A stretch of 64,000 nucleotides of DNA from NCBI GenBank assembly GCA_017472735.1, contig JAFUOD010000003.1, positions 1 through 64,000 on the forward strand. The letters are read 5' to 3'. The notes below the pieces were generated by a model, which saw nothing but the letters and a program-made list of their open reading frames with translations, was not told the DNA's origin and ran no database searches. Both the position numbers and the translations under genes were made by a program. The stretch is from Oscillospiraceae bacterium. Lineage in GTDB: Bacteria; Bacillota; Clostridia; Oscillospirales; Ruminococcaceae. Shown here piece after piece: positions 10,309 through 16,733 of the stretch (its first letter is position 1; every line of letters starts with the position of its first letter).

Positions 10309-10797
10309 TTAATATCCTCTTTCGCCCGAAACAGATTCATCATTCATGATCCAGTCGATGACTAAAACAGAGCGATAATTGTTCTCATCGTCTCTTATAA
10401 CAACTCTTTCGATACCCGAGTTGATTATGAGACGTTTGCACAAAGAACAGCACGAGGAATTCTTTATGTATTCGCCGGTCGTAACTTCTCTGCCGCAAAG
10501 ATAAAGGGTTGCGCCGATCATCTGATCACGAGAAGCGTTGATGATCGCGTTCATTTCAGCGTGAACGCTGCGGCAAAGCTCGTATCTTTCACCGCGGGGA
10601 ATGTTTAACTGATTTCTAATGCAATAGCCGAGGTCTGAACAGTTTTTTCTGCCTCTGGGCGCTCCGACATAGCCTGTAGAAATAATTTGGTCACGGTTAA
10701 CGATAACTGCGCCGTATCTGCGTCTTAAGCAAGTGCTTCTTTCGGAAACTGCGTCAGCAATATCGAGATAATAATTGGTCTTGTCTCTGCGGTCCAT
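10309..10797 (-). CDS. Deoxycytidylate deaminase-like zinc enzyme (ComEB type)
   Basis: A 162-residue CDA-fold protein. Zinc ligands are visible as HAEMNAI and SSCCSLC (in place of the usual PCxxC), with the family motif GAVIVNRDQIISTGYVGAPRG. By family it converts dCMP to dUMP for dTTP supply; the ComEB homologues sit in competence loci, but no com genes are near here. It leads the operon with tsaE, tsaB and rpiB. The ATG at 10797 follows TTGGAGG at 8 bp. The substrate is inferred from similarity only. Confidence 0.85.
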   Translation of the reverse strand: MDRRDKTNYYLDIADAVSERSTCLRRRYGAVIVNRDQIISTGYVGAPRGRKNCSDLGYCIRNQLNIPRGERYELCRSVHAEMNAIINASRDQMIGATLYLCGREVTTGEYIKNSSCCSLCKRLIINSGIERVVIRDDENNYRSVLVIDWIMNDESVSGERGY

Positions 10798-10830
10798 AAT
10801 TTAACCTCCAACTAACAATAATATAAAGTA

Positions 10831-10859
10831 ATTGTAGCATAAAAAAACAATTTATGCAA
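10831..10859 (-). promoter_or_regulatory. Predicted sigma-A promoter of the deaminase-tsaE-tsaB-rpiB operon
   Basis: On the minus strand TTGCAT (10859-10854), a 17-bp spacer, then TACAAT (10836-10831), 34 bp upstream of the ATG. Confidence 0.75.
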
Positions 10860-10891
10860 CACAAAAGCGAGCACAACAAAAAATGTGCGTT

Positions 10892-10926
10892 AAAAAGGGA
10901 AAAGCTCCCACCTTGTGAGTAGGAGC
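10892..10926 (-). terminator. Orphan terminator-like hairpin in a gene-free stretch (possible small RNA 3' end)
   Basis: The 305 bp from 10798 to 11102 hold no protein gene. On the minus strand a 9-bp stem (GCTCCTACT with GGTGGGAGC, two G-T pairs, 5-base loop) is followed by TTTTCCCTTTTT, the form of a rho-independent terminator. No minus-strand gene lies upstream of it. A possible promoter (TTAGAC, 18 bp, TATTAT at 10942-10937) would give a very short transcript. Confidence 0.4.
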
Positions 10927-11040
10927 AGTTTGGGGGATAATATATGAATACGAAGATTGTGTCTAACTTTAATTTGCAACTTTATTATAAAGGGCAATTG
11001 TGAAAGCTGTGTGATAACATAACGAAAAGTTAAAAATTAC

Positions 11041-11069
11041 TTGCAAAAATTAAAGCGCTAAATTATAAT
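11041..11069 (+). promoter_or_regulatory. Predicted sigma-A promoter of rsmE
   Basis: TTGCAA (11041-11046), 17 bp, TATAAT (11064-11069), 33 bp before the rsmE ATG. Confidence 0.75.
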
Positions 11070-11102
11070 CAAATATGTAAAACGACAAGACGGAGTGTTT
11101 TT

Positions 11103-11822
11103 ATGCCGAGATTTTTTGCAAGCGAAGCCCCTTTTGAAAATTCGATAAATCTATATGGTGATGATGCAAGGCACATCGGGCGGTCGCTAAGAATGAGACT
11201 TGGCGATGTGATTACCGTTTGCTATGACAAGATCGACTATTCGTGCAGGATTTTAAAAATAAGCGACGAAGTGATAAACCTTGAGGTGCTTGAGCAATCA
11301 CCCTCGCTTGAACCGAATATAGAGCTGATACTTTATCAGGCGGTGCCAAAGCTTGATAAGCTTGAGCTTATTGTTCAAAAAGCCACGGAGCTTGGAGCTG
11401 TTAAAGTCGTTCCGGTTATGACGGCAAGGTGTGTTTCGAGACCTGACGCCAAGCAGTTTGCAAAAAAGCGTGAAAGACTTGAACGCATTGCGTTTGAAGC
11501 GGCAAAGCAATCGGGACGAGGTATCATACCCGAGGTTATGGATATAATAAGCCTTGATGAATGCATTAACCAAATGAAAGAGCTTGATTTGGGACTTATG
11601 TGCTATGAAAAAGGCGGTAAACCTTTAAACAGTTTTGAGTACCCCGAAAAGGGAAAGATCGGTGTGCTTATAGGTTCGGAGGGCGGTTTTGACGAGAAGG
11701 AAGCCGACTTGTGCGTGAGCGCGGGTGTATCACCTGTTTGGTTGGGCGCAAGAATTTTAAGATGCGAAACCGCACCTATTGCTGCCATTTCGATTATAAT
11801 GAATTTGACAGGAAATATGTAA
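11103..11822 (+). CDS. rsmE: 16S rRNA (uracil1498-N3)-methyltransferase
   Basis: A 239-residue SPOUT-class methyltransferase that methylates U1498 of 16S rRNA in the assembled 30S subunit. The N-terminal PUA-like part reads DARHIGRSLRMRLGD. The C-terminal trefoil knot has KATELG, ERLERIAFEAAKQSGR, LIGSEGGFDEKEAD and LGARILRCETAPIAA, which build the SAM site. The ATG at 11103 follows a GGAGTG. It is followed by the cysteine-rich gene, which has its own promoter. Confidence 0.96.
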   Translation: MPRFFASEAPFENSINLYGDDARHIGRSLRMRLGDVITVCYDKIDYSCRILKISDEVINLEVLEQSPSLEPNIELILYQAVPKLDKLELIVQKATELGAVKVVPVMTARCVSRPDAKQFAKKRERLERIAFEAAKQSGRGIIPEVMDIISLDECINQMKELDLGLMCYEKGGKPLNSFEYPEKGKIGVLIGSEGGFDEKEADLCVSAGVSPVWLGARILRCETAPIAAISIIMNLTGNM

Positions 11823-11827
11823 TACTC

Positions 11828-11856
11828 TTGCATTTAGTAATATTTTGTGATACAAT
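11828..11856 (+). promoter_or_regulatory. Predicted sigma-A promoter of the cysteine-rich protein gene
   Basis: TTGCAT (11828-11833), 17 bp, TACAAT (11851-11856), 34 bp upstream of the ATG at 11890. Confidence 0.7.
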
Positions 11857-11889
11857 AAATTAAATAAAATTTTTTAAGGAGCTGTTATT

Positions 11890-12489
11890 ATGAATAATTT
11901 TCTTAAGGTTCTCATAGGCATCGGTGCTGCTGCAGCAACTGCAGGTATCGTTTTGGCTCTCTCTAAGAAAAAGGAAGAGCCCGACTTTGAATGTGAATTC
12001 GACTGCGACTGCGACGACTGTGATTGCGTAGACTGCGATTGCGTTGAATGTTGCGACTGCGAAGACTGCACGGAAGAAGATTGCGAAGACTGCGAATTCT
12101 GCCTTGAGGATGACGAAGCAAGACCCACCGCAATGGATGTACTTAACAGTGTGGTTGACGGCGTTATGGGCGGATTTGTTGTTGCTGCCGACAAGGCAAG
12201 CGAGCTTTTGAGCAAGGCTGCCGACTATGTGAGCGACAAGCTTGACGAAAGAAAGTATGGCAGTGTTGACGAATTCGAATTGGATGAAATGCTTGAAAAC
12301 GAATGTGACTGCTGCGAATGCAACTGCGAATGTGACGGCGAAAATCTGTGCACCTGCGAAGATGATTGCGAATGCTGCTGCAATGCGGTAAGCGAAGCTG
12401 TTGAAGAAGTAAGCGAAGCAGTTGAAGAGGTTGCTGAAGAGGCTGCCGAAAAGATTGAAGAGGTTATTGACGAAGCTACCGCTGAGTAA
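11890..12489 (+). CDS. Membrane-anchored protein with two cysteine/aspartate/glutamate clusters, unknown function
   Basis: A 199-residue protein I do not recognise. Residues 4-24 form one hydrophobic, Ala/Gly-rich membrane segment followed by SKKKEE, so the remainder is probably cytoplasmic if the positive residues stay inside. Two blocks consist almost only of Cys, Asp and Glu. The first (about residues 35-75) has 14 cysteines in patterns such as CDCDDCDC; the second (about 138-165) has 12. Between them lies an ordinary amphipathic region (MDVLNSVVDGVMGG, ASELLSKAADYVSDKL), and the C-terminus is an acidic coiled-coil-like Val/Glu/Ala repeat. The composition suggests binding of several thiophilic metal ions, but this is inference. 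RBS AAGGAG; own promoter and terminator. Confidence 0.75.
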   Translation: MNNFLKVLIGIGAAAATAGIVLALSKKKEEPDFECEFDCDCDDCDCVDCDCVECCDCEDCTEEDCEDCEFCLEDDEARPTAMDVLNSVVDGVMGGFVVAADKASELLSKAADYVSDKLDERKYGSVDEFELDEMLENECDCCECNCECDGENLCTCEDDCECCCNAVSEAVEEVSEAVEEVAEEAAEKIEEVIDEATAE

Positions 12490-12516
12490 TCGAACCTTGT
12501 AAAAGAAAAATGAAAC

Positions 12517-12549
12517 CGCCCTGCCGAAAAATCGGTAGGGCGATTTTTT
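12517..12549. terminator. Bidirectional terminator between the cysteine-rich gene and the spoIIID 3' end
   Basis: CGCCCTGCCGA (12517-12527) pairs with TCGGTAGGGCG (12532-12542), followed by ATTTTTTA on the plus strand. On the minus strand the same stem lies 6 bp past the spoIIID stop and is followed by a T-rich tract (GTTTCATTTTTC), so it can also end spoIIID. Confidence 0.8.
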
Positions 12550-12697
12550 ATTGCTTTGCAGCGGACAGTTCTAAATACTTTTGCTTGGTTGCCTGCCCTC
12601 CCCTGATGTGGCGCTCCTGTTTGTTAATATCTAAAACTACTTTAACCTCTTTGTAAAGCGACGGCTTAACGTGCTTAAGTCTTTCGCTGACGTCTTT
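12548..12697 (-). pseudogene. spoIIID: spoIIID, 3' part (C-terminal 49 codons), separated from its 5' part by a 21.9-kb element
   Basis: Reading the minus strand from the att core at 12697, codons for K-D-V-S-E-R-L are followed by NKQERHIRGGQATKQKYLE and a TAA at 12550-12548. The ERL helix end and the (R/K)HxRGGxATxxKY motif are the hallmark of the second half of SpoIIID, the mother-cell DNA-binding regulator of sporulation. This fragment has no start or RBS of its own. The missing first 40 codons lie at 34750-34631 on the same strand. The part is intact, not decayed: joining both halves at the shared TATG gives an 89-residue protein (Bacillus SpoIIID is 93). It is classed here as pseudogene only because it is interrupted as sequenced. 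Confidence 0.92.
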
Positions 12698-14228
12698 ATG
12701 TGCAGTCGTTACAAATTGGAACGGTTTCGTCCAGTCCTAACTCTCGGAAGAGTTTGAGGAAGACCTCAACGTTTCCGTTGTGGTCAACCTCGATTCTATC
12801 AATGACTCTCCTGAGCTGTGCGTTAGTTATCTCTCTCAAACTGCTTATATCCTCTATTTCTTTGAAGGTGTCGGCAAGTATCATTTGCAGTTGGTCGCCT
12901 TTTGTAAGGTGCCGTTCTACCATACGCAGTTCACTTTCGAGCCGTTCTAACTCCTGCTTGTCCCCACCGATCTTAGCGTTCAGTTCTTCACGGGTGATAA
13001 GGTCATCGGTATACATATCCATATACTTTTGACGGTTGCGTTTTAATTTTTCTATCGCCGTGCGAAGCTCTTTTTCGTAGGCAACATTTTCATCTTTAGC
13101 ACGATACACCTTTTGGAACTCGCTTACGACTCTACCAATAACATTTTTCTTTTTGGAAAGCATATCAGCAAAGTACTGTTCGATAACCTCGATCAGTTCA
13201 TTTTCATCGACAGAGAGCGCATTGGGACAACTGTCCGCGCCTCTGTTATGACCTGAACATACCCATTTTACATAGGTGTTTTTGTAGGTTCGAACACTAC
13301 GGCGGAAAGACCATCCGCAATCCTTACACTTGATTAATGTTGAGAACAAGTGTAGATTGCTATGTCGTTCCTTATCCACCTTAAACTTTTTACCGCGTTC
13401 TGCTTTGAGACGAGTGGCTTCAGCAAAGTCCTCATCACTTATAATGCGAAGATCGGGACGGTCAACGACATACCATTCGTCCTCGCTTTTTAAGGCTCGT
13501 CTGCCCGTAAGAAAATCGGCAACTTCTTCTTTGCCGTTAATAATCTTACCGGTATACAATTCGTTTTCAAGGATACGGCAAACAGCATTTTGCGACCACT
13601 GACAACCGCGCTTTGTTTTAACCCCGCGCTCGTTAAGCATATAGGATATTTTTGCGGCACCGTATCCTTCATACAAATACCAGCGGTAGATCTGTCGTAT
13701 AACATCAGCTTCCGCTTTGTTAATTGTGAGATTAAAATAATCGCCTATAGTTTTATCGTAGCCAAAGACGATGTTAGGCACTCTGCCTTTTTCGGCATTT
13801 ATCTTTTTACCGAACTTAACACGCTTGGAGGTGTTTGCACTTTCCTCTTGAGCTAAGGCGCCGAAGACGGTCAGCACAAACTCACTGTTTCCCATGCTTG
13901 TCATATTCGCTGTGAGGAATTGTGTTTCAATTCCAAGTTCACGAAGGCGGCGGATGTTTTGTAGGAGGTCAACTGTATTTCGGGCAAAGCGTGATATATC
14001 TTTTACCACGACCATATCGAACAAGCCTAACTCTGCATCTGCCATCATCCGTAGGAACTGCTTTCGATTTTTTATTTTTGTTCCGGACAAGCCTTCATCG
14101 GCATATAGTCTAACAAGGTTGTCCCCAGAACGAGTCGTGTATTCCTGAAAGAAATTTTTTTGTGCTTCTAACGAATTTAACTGATCTTCCTTTTCAGTCG
14201 ATACACGGCAGTAGGCTGCTATATTCAT
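12696..14228 (-). CDS. Large serine recombinase (site-specific integrase/excisionase)
   Basis: A 510-residue TnpX/SpoIVCA-class recombinase. The catalytic domain opens with NIAAYCRVSTEKEDQ (nucleophile Ser10), with DEGLSGTKIKNRKQF and the active-site Arg in KDISRFARN. Next come the recombinase domain (NIVFGYDKT, AKISYMLNERGVKTKRG), a zinc ribbon (CKDCGWSFRR ... WVCSGHNRGADSCPN) and a C-terminal coiled coil. It should cut and join the att sites at 12.7 and 34.6 kb. The ATG at 14228 follows AAAGGAG at 8 bp. The stop codon overlaps the att core, so the excised circle would encode a longer C-terminus. Its promoter resembles that of the DUF6809-like gene 7.3 kb away. Confidence 0.95.
   Translation of the reverse strand: MNIAAYCRVSTEKEDQLNSLEAQKNFFQEYTTRSGDNLVRLYADEGLSGTKIKNRKQFLRMMADAELGLFDMVVVKDISRFARNTVDLLQNIRRLRELGIETQFLTANMTSMGNSEFVLTVFGALAQEESANTSKRVKFGKKINAEKGRVPNIVFGYDKTIGDYFNLTINKAEADVIRQIYRWYLYEGYGAAKISYMLNERGVKTKRGCQWSQNAVCRILENELYTGKIINGKEEVADFLTGRRALKSEDEWYVVDRPDLRIISDEDFAEATRLKAERGKKFKVDKERHSNLHLFSTLIKCKDCGWSFRRSVRTYKNTYVKWVCSGHNRGADSCPNALSVDENELIEVIEQYFADMLSKKKNVIGRVVSEFQKVYRAKDENVAYEKELRTAIEKLKRNRQKYMDMYTDDLITREELNAKIGGDKQELERLESELRMVERHLTKGDQLQMILADTFKEIEDISSLREITNAQLRRVIDRIEVDHNGNVEVFLKLFRELGLDETVPICNDCT
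12697..12714. other. attL-type junction of the spoIIID element
   Basis: Plus strand: chromosomal spoIIID, then core TATG (12697-12700), TG, then the element arm CAGTCGTTACAA (12703-12714). The core recurs at the right end (34630-34633). The arm is an inverted, 10-of-12 match to the right arm at 34618-34629. The recombinase stop codon (12698-12696) lies inside the core. Confidence 0.85.
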
Positions 14229-14259
14229 ATTTTTCTCCTTTCCTGTGGTTTGCGACAAC

Positions 14260-14288
14260 ACAATACCACACAAGTCTTTACAAGTCCA
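14260..14288 (-). promoter_or_regulatory. Element promoter upstream of the recombinase
   Basis: Minus strand TGGACT (14288-14283), 17-bp spacer, TATTGT (14265-14260). The -35, spacer end (TGTGG) and downstream TGTTG...CAAA resemble the region before the gene at 21501, so both are likely read by the same factor. Imperfect TGTGGT/ACCACA repeats flank the -10. Confidence 0.5.
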
Positions 14289-14316
14289 GCGAATATGCCG
14301 ACCTTTCTTTTTATAA

Positions 14317-14346
14317 AAGCCATCCCGCTTTTATGCAGGATGGCTT
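14317..14346 (-). terminator. Terminator overlapping the end of the 54-residue ORF
   Basis: AAGCCATCC pairs with GGATGGCTT around an 11-base loop. On the minus strand it is followed by TTATAAAAAG. The stop codon of the small gene lies inside the loop, so ribosomes reaching the stop would cover the stem. Confidence 0.6.
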
Positions 14347-14495
14347 ATTGCTTCGTCGCTGTTATTAACAGCATTTTTAATTGCTTCTTCAACTTTGGGT
14401 TTGTTGGCTTCAATAAAAAGTTTTAGAAGCATCTCGGCGGTGTCTTCCACCGAGTTCGGATTATTGAACTTATAGTTCAAAGTAACTTTTGACAC
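14331..14495 (-). CDS. Small element protein (54 residues), unknown; possible recombination directionality factor
   Basis: Starts at GTG 14495, nine bases after ATAGGAGGTGC, a strong RBS. The sequence opens with VTLNYKFNNPNSVEDTAEML and continues as a helical, charged protein (LFIEANKPKVEEAIKNAV). I recall similar short proteins in clostridial mobile elements but know no assigned function. It lies just upstream of the recombinase, the usual place for excision factors, so that role is a guess from position. It ends inside a terminator hairpin. Confidence 0.6.
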   Translation of the reverse strand: MSKVTLNYKFNNPNSVEDTAEMLLKLFIEANKPKVEEAIKNAVNNSDEAISHPA

Positions 14496-14545
14496 GATGG
14501 AAGCACCTCCTATTATAAAATCTTGTTTTATAATACATACTATGC

Positions 14546-14647
14546 TCACGCCACTTCTGTTAGCACAGTAAAATTAATCAGTATACCCACCTTTTCTTCA
14601 GAAATATACATTTCTGTTAATAGTTTTTTGTTGTTAAAATTTAGCAT
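14546..14647 (-). CDS. Possible 33-residue peptide between the relaxase terminator and the 54-residue gene
   Basis: ATG at 14647 with AAGGAA about 9 bp upstream; the product begins MLNFNNKKLLTEMYISEEKV and ends ILINFTVLTEVA. It follows the terminator of the mob operon and a small hairpin (CCAAC/GTTGG, 14667-14681). No recognised family. It could be a small element protein or a leader peptide for the next gene, whose start lies 51 bp past its stop. Confidence 0.35.
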   Translation of the reverse strand: MLNFNNKKLLTEMYISEEKVGILINFTVLTEVA

Positions 14648-14682
14648 ATAAATTAATTCCTTTCTCCAACTAAAAGTTGGCA

Positions 14683-14720
14683 TAAAAATAGAGCGTGAGA
14701 TTAGAAATTTTCTCACGCTC
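14683..14720 (-). terminator. Terminator of the mob operon
   Basis: GAGCGTGAGA (14691-14700) pairs perfectly with TCTCACGCTC (14711-14720). On the minus strand it is followed by TATTTTTATG. It begins one base after the relaxase stop. Confidence 0.8.
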
Positions 14721-14721
14721 A

Positions 14722-16101
14722 TTACATACCGCCCATTACATGACCGGTATTTTTCTTTTGTCTGCGAGGATGTTGCATCGTGGTGCAATCTTCCACGGGA
14801 GCATCCTCGTCGATTATATTGCCGAGATTGCCGACAAGATATGCCGCATCAGTTCCAACACTATGAGTACCGCCGAAGGTATCAGCGATATCCAAAACAG
14901 TTTGTTCGTATGCCTCTCCAGCTTGTCCTCCGCCGTACTGCGAAGCATAGAGAGACTCTGTGAACAGCTCTCGTTCATTCTCCCAACCTGTTTCTCGGTA
15001 TCCGCTATCAGTTGCTTGATACTCCTCGTCAGTTCCGCCGCCGATGTTTCCATCGCCGTCTGAAACTGTTCGGTCACTTCTTTGGTCTGTTCGGTGTACT
15101 GCATCAGTACCGTAAGCTGCCGATCCATATACGCTTTCAATTCTTTCTCGGTCGTCAGCGTAGGCAGGGTATCCCGAATCTCTTTCAGCAATTCTATCTG
15201 TGATCTCTGCGTAGATATCATTGCCATCCAGTTCGGCTCGGTCACCGCCACACAGGGATGAACCTTTTCGGCGGCGGTGATCTTCTGTTGTGCTTCGGTT
15301 ATTAAATCTTGCGGTAATTTCCGCTCGGTATAAGAATTCATATTCCATACTCTCCTTTAAGAATTTTGTTAGGTGTAATTTGCTGTCCCGACAGGCTTTG
15401 CCTTCAGGTGTAGTGTAGGTGATGTTTTTGCGAGTGTCCGTCCACTTGACACCGTAGCCTTCCGCTTCCATCAGCATAATAAAATGCTCTTTTGATACGG
15501 CAGTTTGCATTGCGTTGGAGATAACAGCTTCAAGCCGTATCTTCCAACTCTCGCCCTTTTCGGCTGACCGACACTCTCGGTCGGACATCGGTTTTGCTCT
15601 CTCGGATATAGGCTTGGGTTCTAAAATCGTCAGTCCATATTCACGGCAGAGGGCATCGCATTTTTGCATCAGCATTTCCACTTCATTTTCGGTGATGTGA
15701 AACTTTTTACCGCTGTCTGCGTTTACGCTGTTGAGAACAAAATGCGTGTGGATATGGTCACGGTCAAGGTGTGTGGATGCCACCACCTCGAAGCCCTGAA
15801 ACTTTTCCGTTTCAGAAACAAACCGCAAAGCAATTTCGTGTGCCGTCTGCGGTGATATATTTTCATCCACCGAGAAGGATTGCACGAAATGATAGAATAA
15901 ACGCTTATCCGTTTTACCATATAATTTCTTTGTATTATTGAACTCGGTATAAGCGGACTGCGGTGTGCAGTTGATACCGCTGACATATTTTTTGCCGTCA
16001 TCGTCAACAGTTTTCTTCTCCTGCATCGTGTATCGCAGAACAAACAGCATACTTTTATTTGTCTGCGGCTTTTGGTAATTTACGAAATGAACAATAGCCA
16101 T
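14722..16101 (-). CDS. Relaxase (MobA/VirD2-like mobilization nuclease)
   Basis: A 459-residue conjugative relaxase that would nick oriT and pilot the element strand into a recipient. The N-terminal domain has the metal-binding histidines in HLDRDHIHTHFVLNSVN (about residues 111-127) and a tyrosine-rich N-terminus (NYQKPQ, LRYTMQEKKT) as seen in clostridial MobP-type relaxases. The start ATG at 16101 follows GGGGGTG; mobC ends 4 bp before it. The last ~170 residues are low-complexity Gly/Asp/Tyr/Arg-rich and coincide exactly with another gene in a different frame, so their sequence is probably shaped by that gene. Confidence 0.92.
   Translation of the reverse strand: MAIVHFVNYQKPQTNKSMLFVLRYTMQEKKTVDDDGKKYVSGINCTPQSAYTEFNNTKKLYGKTDKRLFYHFVQSFSVDENISPQTAHEIALRFVSETEKFQGFEVVASTHLDRDHIHTHFVLNSVNADSGKKFHITENEVEMLMQKCDALCREYGLTILEPKPISERAKPMSDRECRSAEKGESWKIRLEAVISNAMQTAVSKEHFIMLMEAEGYGVKWTDTRKNITYTTPEGKACRDSKLHLTKFLKESMEYEFLYRAEITARFNNRSTTEDHRRRKGSSLCGGDRAELDGNDIYAEITDRIAERDSGYPAYADDRERIESVYGSAAYGTDAVHRTDQRSDRTVSDGDGNIGGGTDEEYQATDSGYRETGWENERELFTESLYASQYGGGQAGEAYEQTVLDIADTFGGTHSVGTDAAYLVGNLGNIIDEDAPVEDCTTMQHPRRQKKNTGHVMGGM
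14814..15341 (-). CDS. Nested mobilization protein (MobB-like) in another frame of the relaxase gene
   Basis: A 175-residue frame lying entirely inside the relaxase gene, same strand. The ATG at 15341 follows AAAGGAGA at 9 bp. The product looks like a real protein: a polar N-terminus, a long helical coiled-coil part (EVTEQFQTAMETSAAELTRSIKQLI, about 95-120) and a C-terminal membrane segment (LFWISLIPSAVLIVLELM, about 149-166). Nested mobB/mobD genes within mobA are known in ColE1-type plasmids, where MbeB is also a small membrane-associated helper of the relaxosome. The same role is inferred from structure and position, not from detectable sequence similarity. Confidence 0.75.
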   Translation of the reverse strand: MNSYTERKLPQDLITEAQQKITAAEKVHPCVAVTEPNWMAMISTQRSQIELLKEIRDTLPTLTTEKELKAYMDRQLTVLMQYTEQTKEVTEQFQTAMETSAAELTRSIKQLIADTEKQVGRMNESCSQSLSMLRSTAEDKLERHTNKLFWISLIPSAVLIVLELMRHILSAISAI

Positions 16102-16105
16102 AATA

Positions 16106-16408
16106 TCACCCCCTTCCAAGCTCGGCGGCAAGCAGTTCATAAATCTTTTTCAGTTCCTCTTGGGTAGCGGTAAGATTTACGGTGCTGATCCTTCCCTGAC
16201 GGGAGAGTATCAGCAATTGATTGACATTGTTGCCGAGCTTTTTTACTTGTGTGGTCAGTTCCTTGAGGCCGTCATAATTAACCACCTTTTTATCAATTGC
16301 GCAGTAAATAATATAGTCGGTTATACTCATTCCCGCGCTTTCGGCTTTGTGCCGGATCAGAGCATCCATCGTATCGGAGACTCTGAAATTAAATCTTTTA
16401 CTTTTCAT
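16106..16408 (-). CDS. MobC-like relaxosome accessory protein
   Basis: A 100-residue protein with an N-terminal ribbon-helix-helix-like DNA-binding part (KSKRFNFRVSDTMDALIRHKAESAGMSITDYI) and the conserved helical LTTQVKKLGNNVNQL segment of bacterial MobC. It should bind oriT and help the relaxase open the strand. The ATG at 16408 follows AGGAGTG at 8 bp. Four bases separate its stop from the relaxase ATG, and the candidate oriT lies immediately upstream. Confidence 0.85.
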   Translation of the reverse strand: MKSKRFNFRVSDTMDALIRHKAESAGMSITDYIIYCAIDKKVVNYDGLKELTTQVKKLGNNVNQLLILSRQGRISTVNLTATQEELKKIYELLAAELGRG

Positions 16409-16466
16409 AAAAACAATCACTCCTGTTCGTAATAAAGTGGGTGCAGGGCTTCTGCCCGCCCAGAAT

Positions 16467-16513
16467 GCGTTTGGCACAGCCGCCGCTTTAGCGGTGGGTG
16501 TACAGCCAAATGC
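16467..16513. other. Candidate oriT: nested inverted repeats upstream of mobC
   Basis: The 325 bp between mobC and the rep gene hold no convincing gene but several inverted repeats. The best is nested: outer GCGTTTGGC (16467-16475) with GCCAAATGC (16505-16513), inner CCGCCGC (16480-16486) with GCGGTGG (16491-16497). A further perfect stem TCTCTCCT/AGGAGAGA lies at 16523-16540 and a GGGC/GCCC pair at about 16447-16456. Position beside mobC and stem structure fit an origin of transfer; the nick site was not identified. Confidence 0.45.
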
Positions 16514-16733
16514 GATGCTGGTTCTCTCCTAAAGGAGAGAAATAAAAAGCGGTAGTTTTTATCGTTATTTGAGTAACTCTCAGCGACAAATCTCCGCACA
16601 CTCGGCTCATATTTGCCCTGTGTTGCGTTTTGACCGAGGCGGTCTGGTGTTTTCCCGAACGCTCTTTTGCTCTCGTCAAACGGGCGGACAAACGCTTCAT
16701 AGGAACGCAAGGGACGAAAGTGACGAATGTTTT

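Noticed and set aside
12548-12700. The 3' spoIIID fragment as an independent small gene
   Set aside because: It has no start codon or RBS, and its sequence begins in the middle of the SpoIIID fold.
16417-16710. A 97-codon minus-strand frame between mobC and rep
   Set aside because: Low-complexity product, no RBS, and the DNA is dominated by palindromes that suit a transfer origin better.
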